Shown here one piece after another: positions 47,001-59,700 of a DNA stretch of 64,000 nucleotides. The position numbers and the translations under genes were made by a program. The DNA lies in assembly GCA_932294295.1 (NCBI GenBank), contig OW028582.1:124001-188000 (forward strand), written 5' to 3'. Under the pieces are notes generated by a model that did not search any database, was not told the DNA's origin, and worked only from the letters and a program-made list of their open reading frames with translations. This DNA is from Alitta virens (taxonomy: Eukaryota > Annelida > Polychaeta > Phyllodocida > Nereididae). How positions within the stretch are numbered: position 1 is the first letter of the stretch; every line of letters begins with the position of its first letter.

Positions 47001-50000
47001 TCAAATTGAGAATCGCAGGGCAAGCATTCCCTTCCTGGGAGTGTTGATAGATTGAGAAACTGAGAAACAGGCAATTATGGGACATGGAGGAGAAGGTACA
47101 GCTGTTGAGGGTGGCTGAAGCCGACGTAAGGAACATAAATAGTCTCAGAAAATGTTGGGAAAAAATGATGACACATTGAGAAACTGCTTGGCAAGCATTT
47201 CCTTCTGAAAGTGTTGGTAAAATGAGAATGACACGACAAGCATTCCCTTCCTGGGAGTGTTGTCAAATTGAAAATCGCATGGCAAGCATTCCCTTCCTGG
47301 GAGTGTTGATAGATTGAGAAACTGAGAAACAGGCAATTATGGGACATGGATTAGAAGGTACGGCTGTTGGGGGTGGCTGGAGGCCGTCATAAGGAACATA
47401 AATAGTCTCAGAAAATGTTGGGAAAAAATGATGACACATTGAGAAACTGCTGGGCAAGCATTTCCTTCTGAAAGTGTTGGTAAGATGAGAATGACACGAC
47501 AAACATTCTCTACCTGGGAGTGTTGTCAAATTGAGAATTGCATGGCAAGCATTCCCTTCCTGGGAGTGTTGATAGCTTGAGAAACTGAATGGCAAGCATT
47601 CCCTTCCTGGGAATGTTGGCAAATGGAGAAATTGCATAGCAGGTATTCCCTTCCTGGGAGTGTTGACAGATTGAGAAACTGCTTGTCAAGAATGTGCTTC
47701 CTTGATGTGTCGGCAAGTCAAGAAAGTGCACAGCAGGCGCTCCTCGTTTTGAGTGTCAGCATTTTAACGTGCGCTGGGAGTAATTCCTGTTCTTGGACAT
47801 TGAGGATCGGCTTGGCAAGCTTTTCCTTCTGGAAGCATTTCCTTCCTAGGAGTGTTGGTAAAATGAGAATGACATGACAAACATTCCCTTCCTGGGAGTG
47901 ATGTCAAATTGAGAATCGCATGGCAAGCATTCCCTTCCTGGGAGTGTTGATAGATTGAGAAACTGAGAAACAGGCAATTATGGGACATGGAGGAGAAGGT
48001 ACGGCTGTTGGGGGTGGCTGGAGGCCGTCATAAGGAACATAAATAGTCTCAGAAAATGTCTGGAAAAAATGATGACACATTGAGAAACTGCTTGGCAAGC
48101 ATTTCCTTCTGAAAGTGTTGGTAAAATGAGAATCACACGACAAACATTCCCTTCCTGGGAGTGTTGTCAAATTGAGAATTGCATGGCAAGAATTCCCTTC
48201 CTGGGAGTGTTGATAGCTTGAGAAACTGAATGGCAAGCATTCCCTTCCTGGGAGTGTTGTCAAATGGAGAAATTGCATAGCAAGTATTCCCTTCCTGGGA
48301 GTGTTGACAGATTGAGAAACTGCTTGTCAAGAATGTGCTTCCTTGATTTGTCGGCGAGTCAAGAAAGTGCACAGCAGGCACTCCTCGTTTTGAGTGTCAG
48401 CATTTTAACGTGCGCTGGGAGTAATTCTGTTCTTGGACATTGAGGATCGGCTTGGCAAGCTTTTCCTTCTGGAAGCATTTCCTTCCTGGGAGTGTTGGTA
48501 AAATGAGAATGACATGACAAACATTCCCTTCCTGGGAGTGATGTCAAATTGAGAATCGCATGGCAAGCATTCCCTTCCTGGGAGTGTTGATAGATTGAGA
48601 AACTGAGAAACAGGCAATTATGGGACATGGAGGAGAAGGTACAGCTGTTGGGGGTGGCTGAAGCCGACGTAAGGAACATAAATAGTCTCAGAAAATGTCG
48701 GTAAAAAATGATGACACATTGAGAAACTGCTTGGCAAGCATTTCCTTCTGAAAGTGTTGGTAAAATGAGAATGACACGACAAGCATTCCCTTCCTGGGAG
48801 TGTTGTCAAATTGAAAATCGCATGGCAAGCATTCCCTTCCTGGGAGTGTTGATAGATTGAGAAACTGAGAAACAGGCAATTATGGGACATGGATTAGAAG
48901 GTACGGCTGTTGGGGGTGGCTGGAGGCCGTCATAAGGAACATAAATAGTCTCAGAAAATGTTGGGAAAAAATGATGACACATTGAGAAACTGCTGGGCAA
49001 GCATTTCCTTCTGAAAGTGTTGGTAAGATGAGAATGACACGACAAACATTCTCTACCTGGGAGTGTTGTTAAATTGAGAATTGCATGGCAAGCATTCCCT
49101 TCCTGGGAGTGTTGATAGCTTGAGAAACTGAATGGCAAGCATTCCCTTCCTGGGAATGTTGGCAAATGGAGAAATTGCATAGCAGGTATTCCCTTCCTGG
49201 GAGTGTTGACAGATTGAGAAACTGCTTGTCAAGAATGTGCTTCCTTGATGTGTCGGCAAGTCAAGAAAGTGCACAGCAGGCGCTCCTCGTTTTGAGTGTC
49301 AGCATTTTAACGTGCACTGGGAGTAATATCTGTTCTTGGACATTGAGGATCTGCTTGGCAAGCATTTCCTTCTGGAAGCATTTCCTTCCTGGGAGTGTTG
49401 GTAAAATGAGAATGACATGACAAACATTCCCTTCCTGGGAGTGTTGTCAAATTGAGAATCGCATGGCAAGCATTCCCTTCCTGGGAGTGTTGATAGATTG
49501 AGAAACTGAGAAACAGGCAATTATGGGACATGGATTAGAAGGTACGGCTGTTGGGGGTGGCTGGAGGCCGTCATAAGGAACATAAATAGTCTCAGAAAAT
49601 GTTGGGAAAAAATGATGACACATTGAGAAACTGCTGGGCAAGCATTTCCTTCTGAAAGTGTTGGTAAGATGAGAATGACACGACAAACATTCTCTACCTG
49701 GGAGTGTTGTCAAATTGAGAATTGCATGGCAAGCATTCCCTTCCTGGGAGTGTTGATAGCTTGAGAAACTGAATGGCAAGCATTCCCTTCCTGGGAATGT
49801 TGGCAAATGGAGAAATTGCATAGCAGGTATTCCCTTCCTGGGAGTGTTGACAGATTGAGAAACTGCTTGTCAAGAATGTGCTTCCTTGATGTGTCGGCAA
49901 GTCAAGAAAGTGCACAGCAGGCGCTCCTCGTTTTGAGTGTCAGCATTTTAACGTGCGCTGGGAGTAATTCCTGTTCTTGGACATTGAGGATCGGCTTGGC

Positions 50001-53000
50001 AAGCTTTTCCTTCTGGAAGCATTTCCTTCCTAGGAGTGTTGGTAAAATGAGAATGACATGACAAACATTCCCTTCCTGGGAGTGATGTCAAATTGAGAAT
50101 CGCATGGCAAGCATTCCCTTCCTGGGAGTGTTGATAGATTGAGAAACTGAGAAACAGGCAATTATGGGACATGGAGGAGAAGGTACGGCTGTTGGGGGTG
50201 GCTGGAGGCCGTCATAAGGAACATAAATAGTCTCAGAAAATGTCTGGAAAAAATGATGACACATTGAGAAACTGCTTGGCAAGCATTTCCTTCTGAAAGT
50301 GTTGGTAAAATGAGAATCACACGACAAACATTCCCTTCCTGGGAGTGTTGTCAAATTGAGAATTGCATGGCAAGCATTCCCTTCCTGGGAGTGTTGATAG
50401 CTTGAGAAACTGAATGGCAAGCATTCCCTTCCTGGGAGTGTTGTCAAATGGAGAAATTGCATAGCAAGTATTCCCTTCCTGGGAGTGTTGACAGATTGAG
50501 AAACTGCTTGTCAAGAATGTGCTTCCTTGATTTGTCGGCGAGTCAAGGAAGTGCACAGCAGGCACTCCTCGTTTTGAGTGTCAGCATTTTAACGTGCGCT
50601 GGGAGTAATTCTGTTCTTGGACATTGAGGATCGGCTTGGCAAGCTTTTCCTTCTGGAAGCATTTCCTTCCTGGGAGTGTTGGTAAAATGAGAATGACATG
50701 ACAAACATTCCCTTCCTGGGAGTGATGTCAAATTGAGAATCGCATGGCAAGCATTCCCTTCCTGGGAGTGTTGATAGATTGAGAAACTGAGAAACAGGCA
50801 ATTATGGGACATGGAGGAGAAGGTACAGCTGTTGGGGGTGGCTGAAGCCGACGTAAGGAACATAAATAGTCTCAGAAAATGTTGGGAAAAAATGATGACA
50901 CATTGAGAAACTGCTTGGCAAGCATTTCCTTCTGAAAGTGTTGGTAAAATGAGAATGACACGACAAGCATTCCCTTCCTGGGAGTGTTGTCAAATTGAAA
51001 ATCGCATGGCAAGCATTCCCTTCCTGGGAGTGTTGATAGATTGAGAAACTGAGAAACAGGCAATTATGGGACATGGATTAGAAGGTACGGCTGTTGGGGG
51101 TGGCTGGAGGCCGTCATAAGGAACATAAATAGTCTCAGAAAATGTTGGGAAAAAATGATGACACATTGAGAAACTGCTGGGCAAGCATTTCCTTCTGAAA
51201 GTGTTGGTAAGATGAGAATGACACGACAAACATTCTCTACCTGGGAGTGTTGTTAAAATGAGAATTGCATGGCAAGCATTCCCTTCCTGGGAGTGTTGAT
51301 AGCTTGAGAAACTGAATGGCAAGCATTCCCTTCCTGGGAATGTTGGCAAATGGAGAAATTGCATAGCAGGTATTCCCTTCCTGGGAGTGTTGACAGATTG
51401 AGAAACTGCTTGTCAAGAATGTGCTTCCTTGATGTGTCGGCAAGTCAAGAAAGTGCACAGCAGGCGCTCCTCGTTTTGAGTGTCAGCATTTTAATGTGCA
51501 CTGGGAGTAATATCTGTTCTTGGACATTGAGGATCTGCTTGGCAAGCATTTTCTTCTGGAAGCATTTCCTTCCTGGGAGTGTTGGTAAAATGAGAATGAC
51601 ACGACAAGCATTCCCTTCCTGGGAGTGTTGTCAAATTGAAAATCGCATGGCAAGCATTCCCTTCCTGGGAGTGTTGATAGAGTGAGAAACTGAGAAACAG
51701 GCAATTATGGGACATGGATTAGAAGGTACGGCTGTTGGGGGTGGCTGGAGGCCGTCATAAGGAACATAAATAGTCTCAGAAAATGTTGGGAAAAAATGAT
51801 GACACATTGAGAAACTGCTGGGCAAGCATTTCCTTCTGAAAGTGTTGGTAAGATGAGAATGACACGACAAACATTCTCTACCTGGGAGTGTTGTTAAATT
51901 GAGAATTGCATGGCAAGCATTCCCTTCCTGGGAGTGTTGATAGCTTGAGAAACTGAATGGCAAGCATTCCCTTCCTGGGAATGTTGGCAAATGGAGAAAT
52001 TGCATAGCAGGTATTCCCTTCCTGGGAGTGTTGACAGATTGAGAAACTGCTTGTCAAGAATGTGCTTCCTTGATGTGTCGGCAAGTCAAGAAAGTGCACA
52101 GCAGGCGCTCCTCGTTTTGAGTGTCAGCATTTTAACGTGCACTGGGAGTAATATCTGTTCTTGGACATTGAGGATCTGCTTGGCAAGCATTTCCTTCTGG
52201 AAGCATTTCCTTCCTGGGAGTGTTGGTAAAATGAGAATGACATGACAAACATTCCCTTCCTGGGAGTGTTGTCAAATTGAGAATCGCATGGCAAGCATTC
52301 CCTTCCTGGGAGTGTTGATAGATTGAGAAACTGAGAAACAGGCAATTATGGGACATGGATTAGAAGGTACGGCTGTTGGGGGTGGCTGGAGGCCGTCATA
52401 AGGAACATAAATAGTCTCAGAAAATGTCGGTAAAAAATGATGACACATTGAGAAACTGCTTGGCAAGCATTTCCATCTGAAAGTTTTGGTAAAATGAGAA
52501 TGACACGACAAACATTACCTTCCTGGGAGTGTTGTCAAATTGAAAATCGCATAGCAAGCATTCCCTTCCTAGGAGTGTTGATAGCTTGAGAAACTGAATG
52601 GCAAGCATTCCCTTCCTGGGAGTGTTGTCAAATGGAGAAATTGCATAGCAGGTATTCCCTTCCTGGGAGTGTTGACAGATTGAGAAACTGCTTGTCAAGG
52701 ATGTGCTTCCTTGATTTGTCGGCGAGTCAAGAAAGTGCACAGCAGGCGCTCCTCGTTTTGAGTGTCAGCATTTTAACGTGCGCTGGGAGAAATTCTGTTC
52801 TTGGACATTGAGGATCGGCTTGGCAAGCTTTTCCTTCTGGAAGCATTTCCTTCCTGGGAGTGTTGGTAAAATGAGAATGACATGACAAACATTCCCTTCC
52901 TGGGAGTGATGTCAAATTGAGAATCGCATGGCAAGCATTCCCTTCCTGGGAGTGTTGATAGATTGAGAAACTGAGAAACAGGCAATTATGGGACATGGAG

Positions 53001-53710
53001 GAGAAGGTACAGCTGTTGGGGGTGGCTGAAGCCGACGTAAGGAACATAAATAGTCTCAGAAAATGTTGGGAAAAAATGATGACACATTGAGAAACTGCTT
53101 GGCAAGCATTTCCTTCTGAAAGTGTTGGTAAAATGAGAATGACACGACAAGCATTCCCTTCCTGGGAGTGTTGTCAAATTGAAAATCGCATGGCAAGCAT
53201 TCCCTTCCTGGGAGTGTTGATAGATTGAGAAACTGAGAAACAGGCAATTATGGGACATAGATTAGAAGGTACGGCTGTTGGGGGTGGCTGGAGGCCGTCA
53301 TAAGGAACATAAATAGTCTCAGAAAATGTTGGGAAAAAATGATGACACATTGAGAAACTGCTGGGCAAGCATTTCCTTCTGAAAGTGTTGGTAAGATGAG
53401 AATGACACGACAAACATTCTCTACCTGGGAGTGTTGTCAAATTGAGAATTGCATGGCAAGCATTCCCTTCCTGGGAGTGTTGATAGCTTGAGAAACTGAA
53501 TGGCAAGCATTCCCTTCCTGGGAATGTTGGCAAATGGAGAAATTGCATAGCAGGTATTCCCTTCCTGGGAGTGTTGACAGATTGAGAAACTGCTTGTCAA
53601 GAATGTGCTTCCTTGATGTGTCGGCAAGTCAAGAAAGTGCACAGCAGGCGCTCCTCGTTTTGAGTGTCAGCATTTTAACGTGCACTGGGAGTAATATCTG
53701 TTCTTGGACA
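44100..53710. repeat. 9,518-bp super-repeat, first copy
   Basis: Every marker here recurs 9,518 bp downstream, including private variants: GTTGAGGGTGG at 47,100, CGCAGGGCAAGC at 47,014, AGAGTGAGAAACTG at 51,680, GTCAAGGATGTG at 52,694 and GTCAAGGAAGTGC at 50,542. A 21-bp duplication at about 53,697 marks its right border. Confidence 0.85.
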
Positions 53711-56700
53711 TTGAGGATCTGTTCTTGGACATTGAGGATCTGCTTGGCAAGCATTTCCTTCTGGAAGCATTTCCTTCCTGGGAGTGTTGGTAAAATGAGA
53801 ATGACATGACAAACATTCCCTTCCTGGGAGTGATGTCAAATTGAGAATCGCATGGCAAGCATTCCCTTCCTGGGAGTGTTGATAGATTGAGAAACTGAGA
53901 AACAGGCAATTATGGGACATGGAGGAGAAGGTACGGCTGTTGGGGGTGGCTGGAGGCCGTCATAAGGAACATAAATAGTCTCAGAAAATGTCTGGAAAAA
54001 ATGATGACACATTGAGAAACTGCTTGGCAAGCATTTCCTTCTGAAAGTGTTGGTAAAATGAGAATCACATGACAAACATTCCCTTCCTGGGAGTGTTGTC
54101 AAATTGAGAATTGCATGGCAAGCATTCCCTTCCTGGGAGTGTTGACAGATTGAGAAACTGCTTGTCAAGAATGTGCTTCCTTGATGTGTCGGCAAGTCAA
54201 GAAAGTGCACAGCAGGCGCTCCTCGTTTTGAGTGTCAGCATTTTAACGTGCGCTGGGAGTAATTCCTGTTCTTGGACATTGAGGATCTGCTTGGCAAGCA
54301 TTTCCTTCTGGAAGCATTTCCTTCTGAAAGTGTTGGTAAAATGAGAATGACACGACAAGCATTCCCTTCCTGGGAGTGTTGATAGATTGAGAAACTGAGA
54401 AACAGGCAATTATGGGACATGGAGGAGAAGGTACGGCTGTTGGGGGTGGCTGGAGGCCGTCATAAGGAACATAAATAGTCTCAGAAAATGTTGGGAAAAA
54501 ATGATGACACATTGAGAAACTGCTTGGCAAGCATTTCCTTCTGAAAGTGTTGGTAAAATGAGAATCACACGACAAACATTCCCTTCCTGGGAGTGTTGTC
54601 AAATTGAGAATTGCATGGCAAGCATTCCCTTCCTGGGAGTGTTGATAGCTTGAGAAACTGAATGGCAAGCATTCCCTTCCTGGGAGTGTTGTCAAATGGA
54701 GAAATTGCATAGCAAGTATTCCCTTCCTGGGAGTGTTGACAGATTGAGAAACTGCTTGTCAAGAATGTGCTTCCTTGATTTGTCGGCGAGTCAAGAAAGT
54801 GCACAGCAGGCACTCCTCGTTTTGAGTGTCAGCATTTTAACGTGCGCTGGGAGTAATTCTGTTCTTGGACATTGAGGATCGGCTTGGCAAGCTTTTCCTT
54901 CTGGAAGCATTTCCTTCCTGGGAGTGTTGGTAAAATGAGAATGACATGACAAACATTCCCTTCCTGGGAGTGATGTCAAATTGAGAATCGCATGGCAAGC
55001 ATTCCCTTCCTGGGAGTGTTGATAGATTGAGAAACTGAGAAACAGGCAATTATGGGACATGGAGGAGAAGGTACAGCTGTTGGGGGTGGCTGAAGCCGAC
55101 GTAAGGAACATAAATAGTCTCAGAAAATGTTGGGAAAAAATGATGACACATTGAGAAACTGCTTGGCAAGCATTTCCTTCTGAAAGTGTTGGTAAAATGA
55201 GAATGACACGACAAGCATTCCCTTCCTGGGAGTGTTGTCAAATTGAAAATCGCATGGCAAGCATTCCCTTCCTGGGAGTGTTGATAGATTGAGAAACTGA
55301 GAAACAGGCAATTATGGGACATGGATTAGAAGGTACGGCTGTTGGGGGTGGCTGGAGGCCGTCATAAGGAACATAAATAGTCTCAGAAAATGTTGGGAAA
55401 AAATGATGACACATTGAGAAACTGCTGGGCAAGCATTTCCTTCTGAAAGTGTTGGTAAGATGAGAATGACACGACAAACATTCTCTACCTGGGAGTGTTG
55501 TTAAATTGAGAATTGCATGGCAAGCATTCCCTTCCTGGGAGTGTTGATAGCTTGAGAAACTGAATGGCAAGCATTCCCTTCCTGGGAATGTTGGCAAATG
55601 GAGAAATTGCATAGCAGGTATTCCCTTCCTGGGAGTGTTGACAGATTGAGAAACTGCTTGTCAAGAATGTGCTTCCTTGATGTGTCGGCAAGTCAAGAAA
55701 GTGCACAGCAGGCGCTCCTCGTTTTGAGTGTCAGCATTTTAACGTGCACTGGGAGTAATATCTGTTCTTGGACATTGAGGATCTGCTTGGCAAGCATTTC
55801 CTTCTGGAAGCATTTCCTTCCTGGGAGTGTTGGTAAAATGAGAATGACATGACAAACATTCCCTTCCTGGGAGTGTTGTCAAATTGAGAATCGCATGGCA
55901 AGCATTCCCTTCCTGGGAGTGTTGATAGATTGAGAAACTGAGAAACAGGCAATTATGGGACATGGATTAGAAGGTACGGCTGTTGGGGGTGGCTGGAGGC
56001 CGTCATAAGGAACATAAATAGTCTCAGAAAATGTCGGTAAAAAATGATGACACATTGAGAAACTGCTTGGCAAGCATTTCCATCTGAAAGTTTTGGTAAA
56101 ATGAGAATGACACGACAAACATTACCTTCCTGGGAGTGTTGTCAAATTGAAAATCGCATAGCAAGCATTCCCTTCCTAGGAGTGTTGATAGCTTGAGAAA
56201 CTGAATGACAAGCATTCCCTTCCTGGGAGTGTTGTCAAATGGAGAAATTGCATAGCAGGTATTCCCTTCCTGGGAGTGTTGACAGATTGAGAAACTGCTT
56301 GTCAAGAATGTGCTTCCTTGATTTGTCGGCGAGTCAAGAAAGTGCACAGCAGGCGCTCCTCGTTTTGAGTGTCAGCATTTTAACGTGCGCTGGGAGTAAT
56401 TCTGTTCTTGGACATTGAGGATCGGCTTGGCAAGCTTTTCCTTCTGGAAGCATTTCCTTCCTGGGAGTGTTGGTAAAATGAGAATGACATGACAAACATT
56501 CCCTTCCTGGGAGTGATGTCAAATTGAGAATCGCAGGGCAAGCATTCCCTTCCTGGGAGTGTTGATAGATTGAGAAACTGAGAAACAGGCAATTATGGGA
56601 CATGGAGGAGAAGGTACAGCTGTTGAGGGTGGCTGAAGCCGACGTAAGGAACATAAATAGTCTCAGAAAATGTTGGGAAAAAATGATGACACATTGAGAA

Positions 56701-59700
56701 ACTGCTTGGCAAGCATTTCCTTCTGAAAGTGTTGGTAAAATGAGAATGACACGACAAGCATTCCCTTCCTGGGAGTGTTGTCAAATTGAAAATCGCATGG
56801 CAAGCATTCCCTTCCTGGGAGTGTTGATAGATTGAGAAACTGAGAAACAGGCAATTATGGGACATGGATTAGAAGGTACGGCTGTTGGGGGTGGCTGGAG
56901 GCCGTCATAAGGAACATAAATAGTCTCAGAAAATGTTGGGAAAAAATGATGACACATTGAGAAACTGCTGGGCAAGCATTTCCTTCTGAAAGTGTTGGTA
57001 AGATGAGAATGACACGACAAACATTCTCTACCTGGGAGTGTTGTCAAATTGAGAATTGCATGGCAAGCATTCCCTTCCTGGGAGTGTTGATAGCTTGAGA
57101 AACTGAATGGCAAGCATTCCCTTCCTGGGAATGTTGGCAAATGGAGAAATTGCATAGCAGGTATTCCCTTCCTGGGAGTGTTGACAGATTGAGAAACTGC
57201 TTGTCAAGAATGTGCTTCCTTGATGTGTCGGCAAGTCAAGAAAGTGCACAGCAGGCGCTCCTCGTTTTGAGTGTCAGCATTTTAACGTGCGCTGGGAGTA
57301 ATTCCTGTTCTTGGACATTGAGGATCGGCTTGGCAAGCTTTTCCTTCTGGAAGCATTTCCTTCCTAGGAGTGTTGGTAAAATGAGAATGACATGACAAAC
57401 ATTCCCTTCCTGGGAGTGATGTCAAATTGAGAATCGCATGGCAAGCATTCCCTTCCTGGGAGTGTTGATAGATTGAGAAACTGAGAAACAGGCAATTATG
57501 GGACATGGAGGAGAAGGTACGGCTGTTGGGGGTGGCTGGAGGCCGTCATAAGGAACATAAATAGTCTCAGAAAATGTCTGGAAAAAATGATGACACATTG
57601 AGAAACTGCTTGGCAAGCATTTCCTTCTGAAAATGTTGGTAAAATGAGAATCACACGACAAACATTCCCTTCCTGGGAGTGTTGTCAAATTGAGAATTGC
57701 ATGGCAAGAATTCCCTTCCTGGGAGTGTTGATAGCTTGAGAAACTGAATGGCAAGCATTCCCTTCCTGGGAGTGTTGTCAAATGGAGAAATTGCATAGCA
57801 AGTATTCCCTTCCTGGGAGTGTTGACAGATTGAGAAACTGCTTGTCAAGAATGTGCTTCCTTGATTTGTCGGCGAGTCAAGAAAGTGCACAGCAGGCACT
57901 CCTCGTTTTGAGTGTCAGCATTTTAACGTGCGCTGGGAGTAATTCTGTTCTTGGACATTGAGGATCGGCTTGGCAAGCTTTTCCTTCTGGAAGCATTTCC
58001 TTCCTGGGAGTGTTGGTAAAATGAGAATGACATGACAAACATTCCCTTCCTGGGAGTGATGTCAAATTGAGAATCGCATGGCAAGCATTCCCTTCCTGGG
58101 AGTGTTGATAGATTGAGAAACTGAGAAACAGGCAATTATGGGACATGGAGGAGAAGGTACAGCTGTTGGGGGTGGCTGAAGCCGACGTAAGGAACATAAA
58201 TAGTCTCAGAAAATGTCGGTAAAAAATGATGACACATTGAGAAACTGCTTGGCAAGCATTTCCTTCTGAAAGTGTTGGTAAAATGAGAATGACACGACAA
58301 GCATTCCCTTCCTGGGAGTGTTGTCAAATTGAAAATCGCATGGCAAGCATTCCCTTCCTGGGAGTGTTGATAGATTGAGAAACTGAGAAACAGGCAATTA
58401 TGGGACATGGATTAGAAGGTACGGCTGTTGGGGGTGGCTGGAGGCCGTCATAAGGAACATAAATAGTCTCAGAAAATGTTGGGAAAAAATGATGACACAT
58501 TGAGAAACTGCTGGGCAAGCATTTCCTTCTGAAAGTGTTGGTAAGATGAGAATGACACGACAAACATTCTCTACCTGGGAGTGTTGTTAAATTGAGAATT
58601 GCATGGCAAGCATTCCCTTCCTGGGAGTGTTGATAGCTTGAGAAACTGAATGGCAAGCATTCCCTTCCTGGGAATGTTGGCAAATGGAGAAATTGCATAG
58701 CAGGTATTCCCTTCCTGGGAGTGTTGACAGATTGAGAAACTGCTTGTCAAGAATGTGCTTCCTTGATGTGTCGGCAAGTCAAGAAAGTGCACAGCAGGCG
58801 CTCCTCGTTTTGAGTGTCAGCATTTTAACGTGCACTGGGAGTAATATCTGTTCTTGGACATTGAGGATCTGCTTGGCAAGCATTTCCTTCTGGAAGCATT
58901 TCCTTCCTGGGAGTGTTGGTAAAATGAGAATGACATGACAAACATTCCCTTCCTGGGAGTGTTGTCAAATTGAGAATCGCATGGCAAGCATTCCCTTCCT
59001 GGGAGTGTTGATAGATTGAGAAACTGAGAAACAGGCAATTATGGGACATGGATTAGAAGGTACGGCTGTTGGGGGTGGCTGGAGGCCGTCATAAGGAACA
59101 TAAATAGTCTCAGAAAATGTTGGGAAAAAATGATGACACATTGAGAAACTGCTGGGCAAGCATTTCCTTCTGAAAGTGTTGGTAAGATGAGAATGACACG
59201 ACAAACATTCTCTACCTGGGAGTGTTGTCAAATTGAGAATTGCATGGCAAGCATTCCCTTCCTGGGAGTGTTGATAGCTTGAGAAACTGAATGGCAAGCA
59301 TTCCCTTCCTGGGAATGTTGGCAAATGGAGAAATTGCATAGCAGGTATTCCCTTCCTGGGAGTGTTGACAGATTGAGAAACTGCTTGTCAAGAATGTGCT
59401 TCCTTGATGTGTCGGCAAGTCAAGAAAGTGCACAGCAGGCGCTCCTCGTTTTGAGTGTCAGCATTTTAACGTGCGCTGGGAGTAATTCCTGTTCTTGGAC
59501 ATTGAGGATCGGCTTGGCAAGCTTTTCCTTCTGGAAGCATTTCCTTCCTAGGAGTGTTGGTAAAATGAGAATGACATGACAAACATTCCCTTCCTGGGAG
59601 TGATGTCAAATTGAGAATCGCATGGCAAGCATTCCCTTCCTGGGAGTGTTGATAGATTGAGAAACTGAGAAACAGGCAATTATGGGACATGGAGGAGAAG

